A stretch of DNA of 64,000 bases from Paraburkholderia dioscoreae. GTDB lineage: Bacteria; Pseudomonadota; Gammaproteobacteria; Burkholderiales; Burkholderiaceae. The stretch lies in assembly GCF_902459535.1 (NCBI RefSeq), contig NZ_LR699556.1, positions 1-64,000 on the forward strand, read 5' to 3'. The number at the start of each line of letters is the position of its first letter. Within the stretch, counting starts at the first letter, position 1. Made by a program: the position numbers and the translations under genes. Positions 20,601-27,802 of this stretch are shown one piece after another. Below the pieces are notes generated by a model. It was not told the DNA's origin and did no database searches. It saw only the letters and a program-made list of their open reading frames with translations.

Positions 20601-22344
20601 CCTCAACCAGGGACGGACTGCCGTCCGCGCGCCACAGCGCGTCGAGTTCGTCGAGCGCTGCACGGAACACCGACTCCTGCTCGAGCAATTGCTTGCCCAT
20701 GCCCGCCCACTGCGCGCCGTTACCGGAGAACACGAGCGCGAGACGTGTGTCGTCGCCTGGCGCCTCGCCTTGCACGAGTGCCGGCTCCGTTTGCTCCGGC
20801 GTCGGCGCGGCAAGCGCGGCGAGTATCGCGCGCGCTTCGGATTCCGTCGAAGGCGCGAGGATCGCCCGGTGCTTCAGCCACTGACGGCGATGCGCGGCGT
20901 TCGATGCGAGCGTGGCCCACGGCGTGCCGTTATGGAGCATCGACAGATAGCGCGCGGCGAGCGCCGATAAAGCGGCCTGCGAGCGGGTCGACAGGATCAG
21001 CGGCGGGAGCGTCGTGTCAACCGATTCGACGCGTTCTTCGGCCATTGCCTGCGCCGGCGCTTCACGCAACACGATATGCGCGTTCGTGCCGCCGAACCCG
21101 AACGAATTGACGCCAATCACCAACGGCTCCGCGCCGCTGTCGAGCGGCGTCAGACGGTCCACCACGCGCAACCGGCCGCCGACGAAATCGATCGCCGGAT
21201 TGGGCGTTTCGAAATGCAGCGTCTTCGGTACAGCGCGATGCTTCAGGCACAGAATCGCTTTCATCAGGCCGGCCATACCGGAAGCGGTTTCGAGGTGGCC
21301 CACGTTGGTTTTCACCGAGCCGATCAGCAGCGGCCGATCAACCGGCCGCCCTGCCGACGCGACTTCCATCAGCGCGCGCGCTTCGATCGGATCGCCGACC
21401 GCCGTGCCCGTACCGTGCGCCTCGACATAGGCAAGCGAGCGCGGATCGATGCCCGCGCGTTTGTAGACCGTGCGCAGCAATGCCGCTTGCGTGGCCGCGC
21501 CCGGCACGCTGATGCCACCTTGCGAGTAGCCGTCCGAGTTGACGCCCGAGCCGGCGATCACCGCGTGGATCGTGTCGCCGTCGGCCAATGCGCGCTCCAG
21601 CGTTTTGAGCATCACCAGCGCGCCGCCTTCCGAACGGACATAACCGTCGCCGCTTGCGTCGAACGCACGGCACCGGCCGCGCGGCGACAGCATCGACGCC
21701 TTCGAGAATGTCACGAAGCCGAACGGATGCAGCAGCAGATTGACGCCGCCCGCGAGCGCCATCTCGGCGTCGCCTGACTGCAACGCCTGACACGCCTGAT
21801 GCAACGCAACCAGCGACGACGAACACGCGGTGTCCACCGATACGCTCGGCCCGCGCAAGTCGAACAGATACGACAGACGGTTCGCTGCAATGCTCAGCGT
21901 GTTACCCGTCGCCGAATACGGGTCAATCGCGTTCAGGTCATCGACGAAACGATTGCCATAGTCAGGACTCGCGACGCCGACGTAGACCGCACAGTTGCTG
22001 CCTTCCATGTCGCGCGGACGCACGCCCGCGTCCTCAAAGGTCTCCCATGCGAGTTCAAGCAGCAGGCGCTGCTGCGGATCCATCTGTTGTGCTTCGCGCG
22101 GTGAAATACCGAAGAAGGGCGCGTCGAAACCGGCGACGTCGTCGAGCACGCCGGCGGAGAAAGTGTAGCTCTTGCCTGCTTCTCGCTTGGACGGGTGCTG
22201 ATAGAACTCCGTGCCGAAACGGTCCGTCGGCACTTGCGTAACCGCGTCTTTTTCATCGCGCAGCAGTGTCCAGAAATCCTCGGGGCTCTCGACATGGCCT
22301 GGGAAGCGGCAGGCCATCCCCACAATTGCAATCTGTTTGGTCAT
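14686..22344 (-). CDS. wcbR: Highly reducing type I polyketide / fatty acid synthase
   Basis: 2,552 residues, one module. Order: KS 1-430 (C174 in DTACSSS, H310 in EAHGTGT, H350 in NVGHLE), AT 535-850 (S627 in GHSVGE, YAFHS), DH 895-1180 (H928 in DHVVDGGVAFP), a methyltransferase-like segment about 1330-1600 whose SAM motif is weak (VLELDSPSS rather than a Gly-rich loop), a structural KR half, ER 1800-2120 (HGAAGGVGIAAIQL), KR 2145-2340 (GGTGGLG, then S and Y in SSYVAANS) and ACP 2410-2490 (S2453 in DMGMDSL). No thioesterase or reductase follows the ACP. A full reductive loop predicts a saturated chain, made iteratively. It overlaps both neighbours by ATGA or TGATG. Corresponds to WcbR, needed for the B. 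pseudomallei capsule; the product is not known to me. Confidence 0.93.
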   Translation of the reverse strand: MTKQIAIVGMACRFPGHVESPEDFWTLLRDEKDAVTQVPTDRFGTEFYQHPSKREAGKSYTFSAGVLDDVAGFDAPFFGISPREAQQMDPQQRLLLELAWETFEDAGVRPRDMEGSNCAVYVGVASPDYGNRFVDDLNAIDPYSATGNTLSIAANRLSYLFDLRGPSVSVDTACSSSLVALHQACQALQSGDAEMALAGGVNLLLHPFGFVTFSKASMLSPRGRCRAFDASGDGYVRSEGGALVMLKTLERALADGDTIHAVIAGSGVNSDGYSQGGISVPGAATQAALLRTVYKRAGIDPRSLAYVEAHGTGTAVGDPIEARALMEVASAGRPVDRPLLIGSVKTNVGHLETASGMAGLMKAILCLKHRAVPKTLHFETPNPAIDFVGGRLRVVDRLTPLDSGAEPLVIGVNSFGFGGTNAHIVLREAPAQAMAEERVESVDTTLPPLILSTRSQAALSALAARYLSMLHNGTPWATLASNAAHRRQWLKHRAILAPSTESEARAILAALAAPTPEQTEPALVQGEAPGDDTRLALVFSGNGAQWAGMGKQLLEQESVFRAALDELDALWRADGSPSLVEVLRDGVSAEWLESTEHAQPLLFALQVGVVRVIEARGVGYDVCLGHSVGEVAAAWAAGALTLKQAVHVIKIRSRAQGSTRGMGRMAAAGLGEGAMRALMAQVGVDGAVEIAGANSPQAVTLAGPLAALQILEAAVKESGRFFQMLELDYAFHSRQMDPIEPSVLHGLADLVPKVAARSFVSTVTGAELAGTALDAHYWWRNIREPVRFGDAIAQVAQSGVRLFLEVGPHSILRSYVTQTLDEAHVSGRSLPTLKRNHDSAQMLHHAIYAALANGARVDAERFAPAGARVALPSYPWQHEHYWLGPTPEAYNLVNRRREHPLLGYRLREHALAWENQLDPAGLPMLADHVVDGGVAFPGAGYVEMALAAARVHFGTDSAAVENLEIRLPVVFQPQHSKLFRFTVDVRTSGFTIETRDRMSDEAWSLNVTGRLLASGCALSTEGDARALPAITLTGLFAQPAMCGTTLYANTTAIGLSYGPAFQWVRAVHVDANADMALAEVEVPAVLAQTESELSAYALHPALMDSGFHPLFALLASADPAGTEHAAYVPVQIGRIDYLRGDAVRYVVARIERRSPHSVVASFDFADAHGAIVARLGACRFRRVDLMGRRHHAPARYAYIVEAKPLDADRGARMLPEPTALLEDAAAALAAQEDQSRRQAHLTEMLPLLDVLASAYALNALDAINVFAEPSLPDCAHPALLTRLVQIVVEDGLAQRDGTRLVRDAVACANLPGIDELWRDLLAQSPAHVAELTLLAHCGAALPAVLRGEVSGAQILPPSRSSLVEHFFEASPTWAHVNALTGACLHRAIEGWSEPRRLRVLELDSPSSDVLQPLAMHMPVPRCDYTIAGTHEQLSGFDASEHPSVRIANIEFGDAPRLSGIEAGERYDIVVASHVLAAQTEPRALLAALRGWLAPGALVVIAEPRNSRFADIVFDLDADAAHANARRAAWLSPVALAKHLEEAGFDQVTRHTEQGLDLEGAPTLIVAREPLTGASAGNETGAQTPPPAHWSLLYAAETGADDTLAAALQAAGHTTSNSTLKVLRHDMSKLAAPAGRPHHVVFIAPDQTLSADADGADVMHAQQQTSLALAQLVRDLVAVAEVMQPQLWIVTRGGAPVVTPFADAVALRPEQAAMWGLGRVLANEHPELSCRLIDVSPACRDADAELARELLASDGEEEVLLTSQGRYVLRMLPAASAALRSESATPVCPRNEAAVLGFASPGSLRNLEWFALPQRELSANEVEIEPVATGLNFRDVMYAMGLLSDEAVENGFAGATIGMELSGRVARVGRDVRRFAPGDAVLGFAPASFASLVHTKAEAIAHKPERLTFEEAATVPTTFFTAYYALCELARLRRGERVLVHGAAGGVGIAAIQLARHLGAEVFATAGSREKREFVRLLGADHVFDSRSLAFADEIRERTQGAGVDIVLNSLAGEAMVRSIDTLRPFGRFLELGKRDFYENSRIGLRPFRNNISYFGIDADQLMSALPDLTARLFQEVMQLFADGVLHPLPYRAFPAERVEEAFRHMQQARQIGKILVTYPAGTPSPSRASAGAETLQLDPAAAYLIVGGTGGLGFATARWMMSRGARNLTLASRSGALAPEFAAEAAHWREENGTQVHAAACDVTDAAALDALLSDIAARGTPLKGVLHSAMVIDDGLVRNLDDERFAAVLAPKLAGAWNLHRATRDARLDFFVVYSSATTFLGNPGQSSYVAANSFLEALIAQRRAAGLPGTYMAWGPLDDVGFLARNAGTREALQARIGGLSISSAEALAALERALLNMNAGEAVVRLDWQALSLGMPAARARRYTELHARGNHEPARQGDAQMRDQILSLPFAEALRLVQETLQAQIARILHMSPEKIETGRSILDMGMDSLMGMELGMAVEESFQVKLSIMTMAEGATVHSLAQRIVESIQTQDDAAEPNGVAAQVAAVAAQHALDVGAHALADVADALSGQTHEAAPASAPNAAAELV

Positions 22345-23876
22345 CGTTCTGTTGTTGGGTGCAACGTGCGCGCGGATTCAGTACTCGGCAAGCCCGGTTC
22401 GAGTGCTCGAATCAGGGTCAGGCCGAGTTGTTCGGCGCCCAAATCTTTATTCGTGGCGGGCGCGTCGCCGTAATTGCGCCAGATAATGTAGTCGCTGCGA
22501 GCGGGTTTGCAACCGAGCTCGCTGAATACGTGCGGCAGTGCGGGCACGTGATCGCCGTAGAAGCACAGCAACGTGTCGCGACGCCGTGCGCGTAGCGCTG
22601 AAAGCAGGCGGCCGAGCATCGCGTCGGCGTTGGCGAGGTGCCGCAGATAGGCGGTCAGATCGCGCCAGCGTGCGTCGTCACCGAGCGTGTGGAAGGCTGC
22701 GCCCTCGCCTGCCTGTACCGGTTCAAGGTGCAGGGGACCGTGGTTTTCCATCGTCATCGCGAAGATGAAGGCGGGTTTGTCGCGTGGTTCGTCTAGTGCC
22801 TCGGTGATCGACTCCGCCACCGCCATATCGGCGACATACGGACCGGCGCGATGAGCATCGGCGAATGATTTGATGTCGAGGAAGCTGTCGATCTGAAGAT
22901 GTTTGAAAGCTCGTTCGCGACCGAAGAAATCCGCGTAGTACGGGTGAATTGCCTTGGTCTGGTAACCACCCTGCTTGAACCACGAAGCGAGCGATACGCA
23001 GGCGCGTCGCACGAATGCGTACGGATAGAAGCGCGCATAGCCGAGTTGCGCGCCTTCGATACCAGTCAAGACCGCGAACTCCGTGCGCATTGTATTGGCG
23101 CCCCATGCGGGGACCGTCAGCTCGCCGTGCTGGACAGACTCGCGGCGTGCAGTGTCGAAGTGATGCAGTATGGCTGGGGTGATCGATTCAGTGAGGCGAC
23201 GCGCGTCGAAGAACGATTCGCTCTGGATCAGGATCACGTCGGGGGTCGATCGCGGCGCGCCTGTGGCAAAGGGACCCGTAGCCAGCGCGTTGCGCAGCTG
23301 GCGCGACGTTGCCGGTTTCATGCCGTTGAGGAGATAGGCGATGAAGACGGCGAAGAAACCATGACGCTTTTGGTCGTCGCACGGATTCAGTATGAGCGGC
23401 AGGCGGGTGGCGAGCAGATAGGCAGCGGCGAGGCAGGCTGCGGCAGCGATTGCGATAGCGCCCAATGGCCTGCTGGCCATTGGCTTGTCCGCGACGAAAC
23501 CGCCGATAACAACCGCGATGCCAACGACGATCGCTGCCACTGTCCCTGCGCTGAGAAAGGGCAAATACAAACGCGGATGCGCGAACAGTTGACTGAAGAG
23601 GCTGAGATCGGTGAAGACAAACGGCTCGCGCAGGGACGCATATTTTGCGTTGCTTACACCGGCAAGCAATGCGACCAGCGCGATCGCGACAAATGCGGAA
23701 AACCTGACGCGCCCCGTGACCAGCAACAGGCACAGACAGATAAAAACGATCGCGGCGATATGCAAAGCAAAGGCGATCGGCGAACGGCGCAACGACGCAC
23801 GCGGCACCGCGATCGCTTCGGGCAGAAGCGCGAGGCCGGCGGCGGCAGCGAAGCTGAGCGCGAGCGTCGTTTCCAC
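22341..23876 (-). CDS. wcbQ: Membrane-bound sulfatase / LTA-synthase-like phosphotransferase
   Basis: 511 residues, alkaline-phosphatase superfamily. The N-terminal third has four to five membrane helices; the C-terminal periplasmic domain has the metal/nucleophile set of LTA synthase-like enzymes: E in QSESFFD, the likely nucleophile Thr in WGANTMRTEF, and FYGDHVPAL near the end. Such enzymes transfer phospho-alcohols from phospholipids, or hydrolyse sulfate or phosphate esters, outside the inner membrane. It could decorate the capsule or its lipid. GTG start directly after the SDR stop; its own stop overlaps the polyketide synthase ATG (ATGA). Syntenic with wcbQ. Confidence 0.82.
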   Translation of the reverse strand: METTLALSFAAAAGLALLPEAIAVPRASLRRSPIAFALHIAAIVFICLCLLLVTGRVRFSAFVAIALVALLAGVSNAKYASLREPFVFTDLSLFSQLFAHPRLYLPFLSAGTVAAIVVGIAVVIGGFVADKPMASRPLGAIAIAAAACLAAAYLLATRLPLILNPCDDQKRHGFFAVFIAYLLNGMKPATSRQLRNALATGPFATGAPRSTPDVILIQSESFFDARRLTESITPAILHHFDTARRESVQHGELTVPAWGANTMRTEFAVLTGIEGAQLGYARFYPYAFVRRACVSLASWFKQGGYQTKAIHPYYADFFGRERAFKHLQIDSFLDIKSFADAHRAGPYVADMAVAESITEALDEPRDKPAFIFAMTMENHGPLHLEPVQAGEGAAFHTLGDDARWRDLTAYLRHLANADAMLGRLLSALRARRRDTLLCFYGDHVPALPHVFSELGCKPARSDYIIWRNYGDAPATNKDLGAEQLGLTLIRALEPGLPSTESARTLHPTTER

Positions 23877-24671
23877 TCAGCGCTCCTCGCGGGGCAAATA
23901 GGACAGGCCGTCCAGAATGGCATCGGCAATTGCCGCGGGCAGCAATGGCAGAAGGCGCATGCCAAAAGCAGGCAGAGTGGGGAAAGCGATTTCGGCGCGC
24001 CCTGCTTTCAGTTTGCGCTGGATATGCTGGGCGGCTTTGTCGGCCGACCAGAGGAACGGCTTGTCGCCAGGGAAGACGTCGCTCATGGCTGTCTTGACGA
24101 AGCCCGGCAGCACGACTGACACACGAATACCGTCGCGCGCAAGGATCGGACGCACTGAGTCGCCCCATGCCTTCAACGCGGCCTTGCTTGCGCAATAGGC
24201 TGGCGAGATGGCCATGCCGCGCAGCGCTGCGATTGAACTGATCAACGCGATCTGACCGTGGCCGCGTGTGCGCATGCGGTCGATAACGGGCAATGCGGCG
24301 TGCATTGCGCCGTAGAAGTTGGTATCGACGATAGTTGCGGTGCGCTCGCGCGCTTCCCAGTCGTCCACGGATGCGAGCGTGCTGGCGACGCCGGCGTTAA
24401 CGATCAGCAGGTCGATCGGATGATTTTCGTCGAAAGCTTCGAGCCAGGCTTGCATGGCCTGGGCGTTGCGTACGTCGAGCAGGCCTGTGATGACAGTCGC
24501 GCCTTTGGCGCAACAGGCGTCGGCACATGCCTGAAGTCGCGACTCGTTTCGACCGATCAGGCCGAGGGTCATGCCGGGTTGTGCGTAGGCGAGTGCCAGC
24601 GCACGGCCGATGCCGGCGCTGGCGCCGGTGATGATGATGAAACGTTGAGCCGGCTCAGCCATTTCAGTCAT
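23877..24671 (-). CDS. wcbP: Short-chain dehydrogenase/reductase
   Basis: 264 residues, classical SDR. The cofactor loop is TGASAGIGRA near residue 15, the NAG motif is NAGVAS, and the catalytic Ser, Tyr and Lys are in ISSIAALRG and YCASKAAL. The C-terminal part is slightly hydrophobic (LLPLLPAAIADAIL), as in SDRs acting on lipids or 3-ketoacyl chains. It may reduce the keto product made by the polyketide synthase and alpha-oxoamine synthase, in the way 3-ketosphinganine reductase does; this is inference. The start at 24671 overlaps the KpsS stop by 8 bp; a second ATG at 24662 is possible. Syntenic with wcbP. Confidence 0.87.
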   Translation of the reverse strand: MTEMAEPAQRFIIITGASAGIGRALALAYAQPGMTLGLIGRNESRLQACADACCAKGATVITGLLDVRNAQAMQAWLEAFDENHPIDLLIVNAGVASTLASVDDWEARERTATIVDTNFYGAMHAALPVIDRMRTRGHGQIALISSIAALRGMAISPAYCASKAALKAWGDSVRPILARDGIRVSVVLPGFVKTAMSDVFPGDKPFLWSADKAAQHIQRKLKAGRAEIAFPTLPAFGMRLLPLLPAAIADAILDGLSYLPREER

Positions 24672-25869
24672 GCGCCAACTCAAGACGCCGAACGGCGCCT
24701 TGCACGGCCATTTCGATGCCGGTGCGAGTGTAGAAATCACCGTTGATCTGGGTATGGTGAATCACGTAGTCGAGGAATGCCTCATAAAGATTGACGTCGG
24801 GCGCCTCGGCGAGACGCCAGAAATCGTCGATGCTGCCCTGCCACGTGAGGCCAGCGATGTCGTATATCGCAGTACCGAGCGCAATCAGGGGACAGCGATG
24901 ATGCAGTGCCGACAGGCCAACCGTACTGTTTACAACGACCGCACTTTTTGCATGCTCGAGCAACGTAGGAAGGTGACCGGCGTCGATGAAATGCAGCCGG
25001 TCCCGCATGCCCAACTCACCTGCTAGCGATTCCGAATAGCGTTTATAGTCAAATAGACCTGTGTCTAGCGGATGATTCTTGATGACAAGCTTTGCGTCGC
25101 CCGGTGCATTCGATGCGAACGAACGCATAACCTTGGCGATGGCATCGCGCACACCATCAAAGGGCGAATGCACAACGATCTGCGAGTCAGAGTTAAGCTG
25201 GAGAGGGAAAAGGTAGTAGGCGGCTTGCGAATCGAGCAAGCTCCGCGTGACGGCTTCGGCATTTCTGTGATGCCGGCGCTGAATCATAGCGCGCCTGGCA
25301 AGACCCGAATATTCGGAGAGGCCGTTGCGCGGACGATGAGAACGATAATGCGGGAAGCGCGCCGAGTACAGCGTATTGGCCACCCGATATCGAATGTCGT
25401 GATAAGCGCGCTCCTGAAGATTATAGCCAGTGGCCTTGGGTGGAACGCTGGGAGGCATGAGCTTCCGTTGCTCCAGATACCAGCCCGGATCCCGCGACAT
25501 CAGAGAACGACCGTTAACCCCGTGGCTTTCGAGTGTCAACCAATGCGGACGGACATAGCCTTCTTCAAAGACATGAACGTCGACACCAGCCTCCGCTGCA
25601 AGGGGATGCATCGGTGTATGAATAGCTCGGCAATCACCAAACATCATAATGTCAGTGAACTGCTGCCCTCCCAGGAGGGCGCGATACCAGTCGCCCAGAT
25701 CTTCCGACTTGCCTGTGTAATTCCACCCTTCGGTGTCGTTTCCATACACGACGTCACCCCCGCAAAAATTAACTCTGCGTACGACATGACCGCGCGATCT
25801 AAGCGCAACAGCTAACCTCGCAAAGAACGGCGAAGCCGTGCCTTGCAGGGCGAGAAATGAACGACGCAT
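24664..25869 (-). CDS. wcbO: Capsule beta-Kdo transferase KpsS
   Basis: 401 residues, KpsS/LipB family. Motifs: FEEGYVRPHWLTLE near residue 105, KNHPLDTGLFDY near 260 and VVNSTVGLSALHH near 310. KpsS adds the first beta-Kdo to a lyso-phosphatidylglycerol on the inner face of the membrane, starting the poly-Kdo linker of ABC-exported capsules; KpsC (40819) extends it. Having both argues that this polysaccharide has such a linker, although no Kdo or CMP-Kdo synthesis gene is in the window; the housekeeping LPS pathway would supply it. Syntenic with wcbO. Confidence 0.92.
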   Translation of the reverse strand: MRRSFLALQGTASPFFARLAVALRSRGHVVRRVNFCGGDVVYGNDTEGWNYTGKSEDLGDWYRALLGGQQFTDIMMFGDCRAIHTPMHPLAAEAGVDVHVFEEGYVRPHWLTLESHGVNGRSLMSRDPGWYLEQRKLMPPSVPPKATGYNLQERAYHDIRYRVANTLYSARFPHYRSHRPRNGLSEYSGLARRAMIQRRHHRNAEAVTRSLLDSQAAYYLFPLQLNSDSQIVVHSPFDGVRDAIAKVMRSFASNAPGDAKLVIKNHPLDTGLFDYKRYSESLAGELGMRDRLHFIDAGHLPTLLEHAKSAVVVNSTVGLSALHHRCPLIALGTAIYDIAGLTWQGSIDDFWRLAEAPDVNLYEAFLDYVIHHTQINGDFYTRTGIEMAVQGAVRRLELAHD

Positions 25870-26040
25870 GCGAATGGATTAAGCGCGGATGATCGAACTA
25901 CTTCAGCGCAAGGCCTAGCAGTGCGATGCCCCAGGGTGAGCCCCTGAGAGGGCGAACATTTAACAAAATCAAACTGAAGAATACAGCAAGCGCCAAGAAA
26001 ACAATATAGACAAGTTACCGATTGGGCGAAAAACATCAAC

Positions 26041-26208
26041 TTAGGTGTTGCACGTGGAAAATTTAAAGTCCTTGTGCAACAGGCCGTCCAGACCAGCGGC
26101 ATTGTGAAAATCGCAGTAATACAACGTAATGATCCGCGGGTTAATGAAACGGTGACGCCGCGCCAGTGAGTGCAGAGCACTCAAGAGATTGCCATCGCCG
26201 CAAGGTCC
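26041..26208 (-). pseudogene. Possible 3' remnant of a coding sequence
   Basis: In the 384-bp gap between KpsS and the next gene, the minus strand carries one open frame of 56 codons ending TAA at 26041-26043 whose residues look protein-like (LARRHRFINPRIITLYYCDF, then AAGLDGLLHKDFKF). It has no ATG and is cut by a TGA at 26209-26211. It could be the tail of a deleted capsule gene. I do not recognise the family, and the rest of the gap (25870-26040) shows nothing. Confidence 0.3.
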
Positions 26209-26253
26209 TCACAACTTGACCCATCTGATCTGAAGGTTGCGTGAAGCGAGCGC

Positions 26254-27696
26254 CTAGAACCGGATTTGACCAGCGCGTTCACCAGTTATGCGCCACCTTT
26301 TTTCAGGCGGAAGCAGGTGCAGCGGGAAACTTTCGATGAATGGGGTTGCGTCGATAATCACCGGCTCTGCAGCCTTATCGATCGACTTGATGACGTCATC
26401 CCAATCCGTCATCTCGCTATCGCAACGAGAATACATCGGCAACGACGTATAACCAGCGCCCAGCATAAAGTCACGAACGCGGTGATCGATATGACTGTAT
26501 TCGTCGAGCAGATCACCAGAACCTAGACAGTCATTCTTTTTCTTCGAGAACAGGATCGCGGGAATGCCATAGGCTTGCGGCACGATGAGTCCATGAAAAC
26601 TCGTGCTGATGATGCGCTGACACGATGTAATTTCACGAATTTTATCCACAAACCCCTCCCACGTAGGAGCATGGCGCGTAGAGATGATTTTTATGCCGGA
26701 CTCGTTTCCAATGTCATAACGCTTAAGACGCTCGAGAATGCTGGACGTTGGAGTTTGTGACTCAAAATCCGAAATGTGCGGGATGATGCCGAGTTCATAC
26801 GTTTTCTCGTCGCTCGGCGGTACTATTTTGGGAAGCAGCCAACCAGGATCGCCGAATACCGCAGGGCAGTCGATGCCGACGTCAAGCAGCGTTTTCCGAG
26901 TAAGGGCGCCACGTACCGCATGGACTCGCATGTTAAGGTGGCGCGGTTTTTTGTATCCATGCTGAGTCAGCTGATGGCTATGATCGTAAGCGGGATCCAG
27001 CCCGGTACCCCAGACGTGAATGTATCCAGACTCTTGCCAGTTCAGCACAGTTCCTGCAGTGACAAGCCGTACGAGGGATTCGTTGGGGGATTGATGATGG
27101 CTCGACAGTCCAGATAGCGCTTCAACAACGACGGGACTAAGAGCATCGCCGAAGTTCCCAAAAGAAGTTTCGGAGTGGCCGGTGACCCAAAACATCGGGA
27201 CTTTACCGTCGCCATCGATGATCGCGCGATCTAGGGAGAGATAGGGACTGAAATGCCTCGCGTCTTGCGCAGGCGCCTCGTTTATTGTGGGAGGGAAATC
27301 GATCGATTTACCATTAAAAGATATCCGCCGCCGCAATCTGGTAGCGAGATCGCGTGCACCTGTAACCAGAACCCTGAACTCCATATTTTCAGTACTTTTT
27401 ATACTGAAATCCAAAGCGAACGCTCGTTGCTCACATCCGGTGAGATCTCTATGTAAGATCTCCCTGCGCGCCACTGTTTCTCTCCCGAAATTGTAAGTGA
27501 CATCTACAATTGCGACGATATCGTCTTCTCGTCCGTGATCCGGATCGACGTCCGCGAAACCAAACTCAACTTTATAGTTACCCGCAGGCAAAGAATGATA
27601 CGGGCCGACAATGGCGTATCCCTTCACGCCCTTTGGCGTAAAAGAAAATTCTTCAGCACCGATCGATTTTATCTTGCCAAGAGAATTATTTAGCAT
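26254..27696 (-). CDS. Polysaccharide pyruvyltransferase family protein with extra N-terminal domain
   Basis: 480 residues. Residues about 170-430 fit the PS_pyruv_trans (WcaK/CsaB) family: SFGNFGDALSPVVVEAL, HVWGTGLD, VHAVRGALTRKTL, FGDPGWLLP and STSFHGLIVPQAYGIPA. These enzymes put ketal pyruvate on sugars, or act as GT-B-like transferases. Residues 1-135 form an added beta-rich domain (VGPYHSLPAGNYKVEFGFAD) that looks like a carbohydrate-binding module, unusual for a cytosolic transferase. GGAGAAGG precedes the ATG. The gene follows wzt by 106 bp and is flanked by a remnant on its other side, so it may have replaced older capsule genes. Confidence 0.8.
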   Translation of the reverse strand: MLNNSLGKIKSIGAEEFSFTPKGVKGYAIVGPYHSLPAGNYKVEFGFADVDPDHGREDDIVAIVDVTYNFGRETVARREILHRDLTGCEQRAFALDFSIKSTENMEFRVLVTGARDLATRLRRRISFNGKSIDFPPTINEAPAQDARHFSPYLSLDRAIIDGDGKVPMFWVTGHSETSFGNFGDALSPVVVEALSGLSSHHQSPNESLVRLVTAGTVLNWQESGYIHVWGTGLDPAYDHSHQLTQHGYKKPRHLNMRVHAVRGALTRKTLLDVGIDCPAVFGDPGWLLPKIVPPSDEKTYELGIIPHISDFESQTPTSSILERLKRYDIGNESGIKIISTRHAPTWEGFVDKIREITSCQRIISTSFHGLIVPQAYGIPAILFSKKKNDCLGSGDLLDEYSHIDHRVRDFMLGAGYTSLPMYSRCDSEMTDWDDVIKSIDKAAEPVIIDATPFIESFPLHLLPPEKRWRITGERAGQIRF

Positions 27697-27802
27697 GCCA
27701 CCTTCTCCGGACCGCCCTGATAGCGGAATCAGTTTCGCAAAAGCATATCAAGCGTTGCCTGCTATCTCCATAATGAGTCATTTCGCCGTTCCGTGTTACG
27801 TG

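Noticed and set aside
25812..26180. Minus-strand frame of 122 codons over the KpsS start
   Set aside because: Overlaps the KpsS N-terminus in another frame and is Cys/Arg-rich; another frame in the same stretch looks more protein-like.
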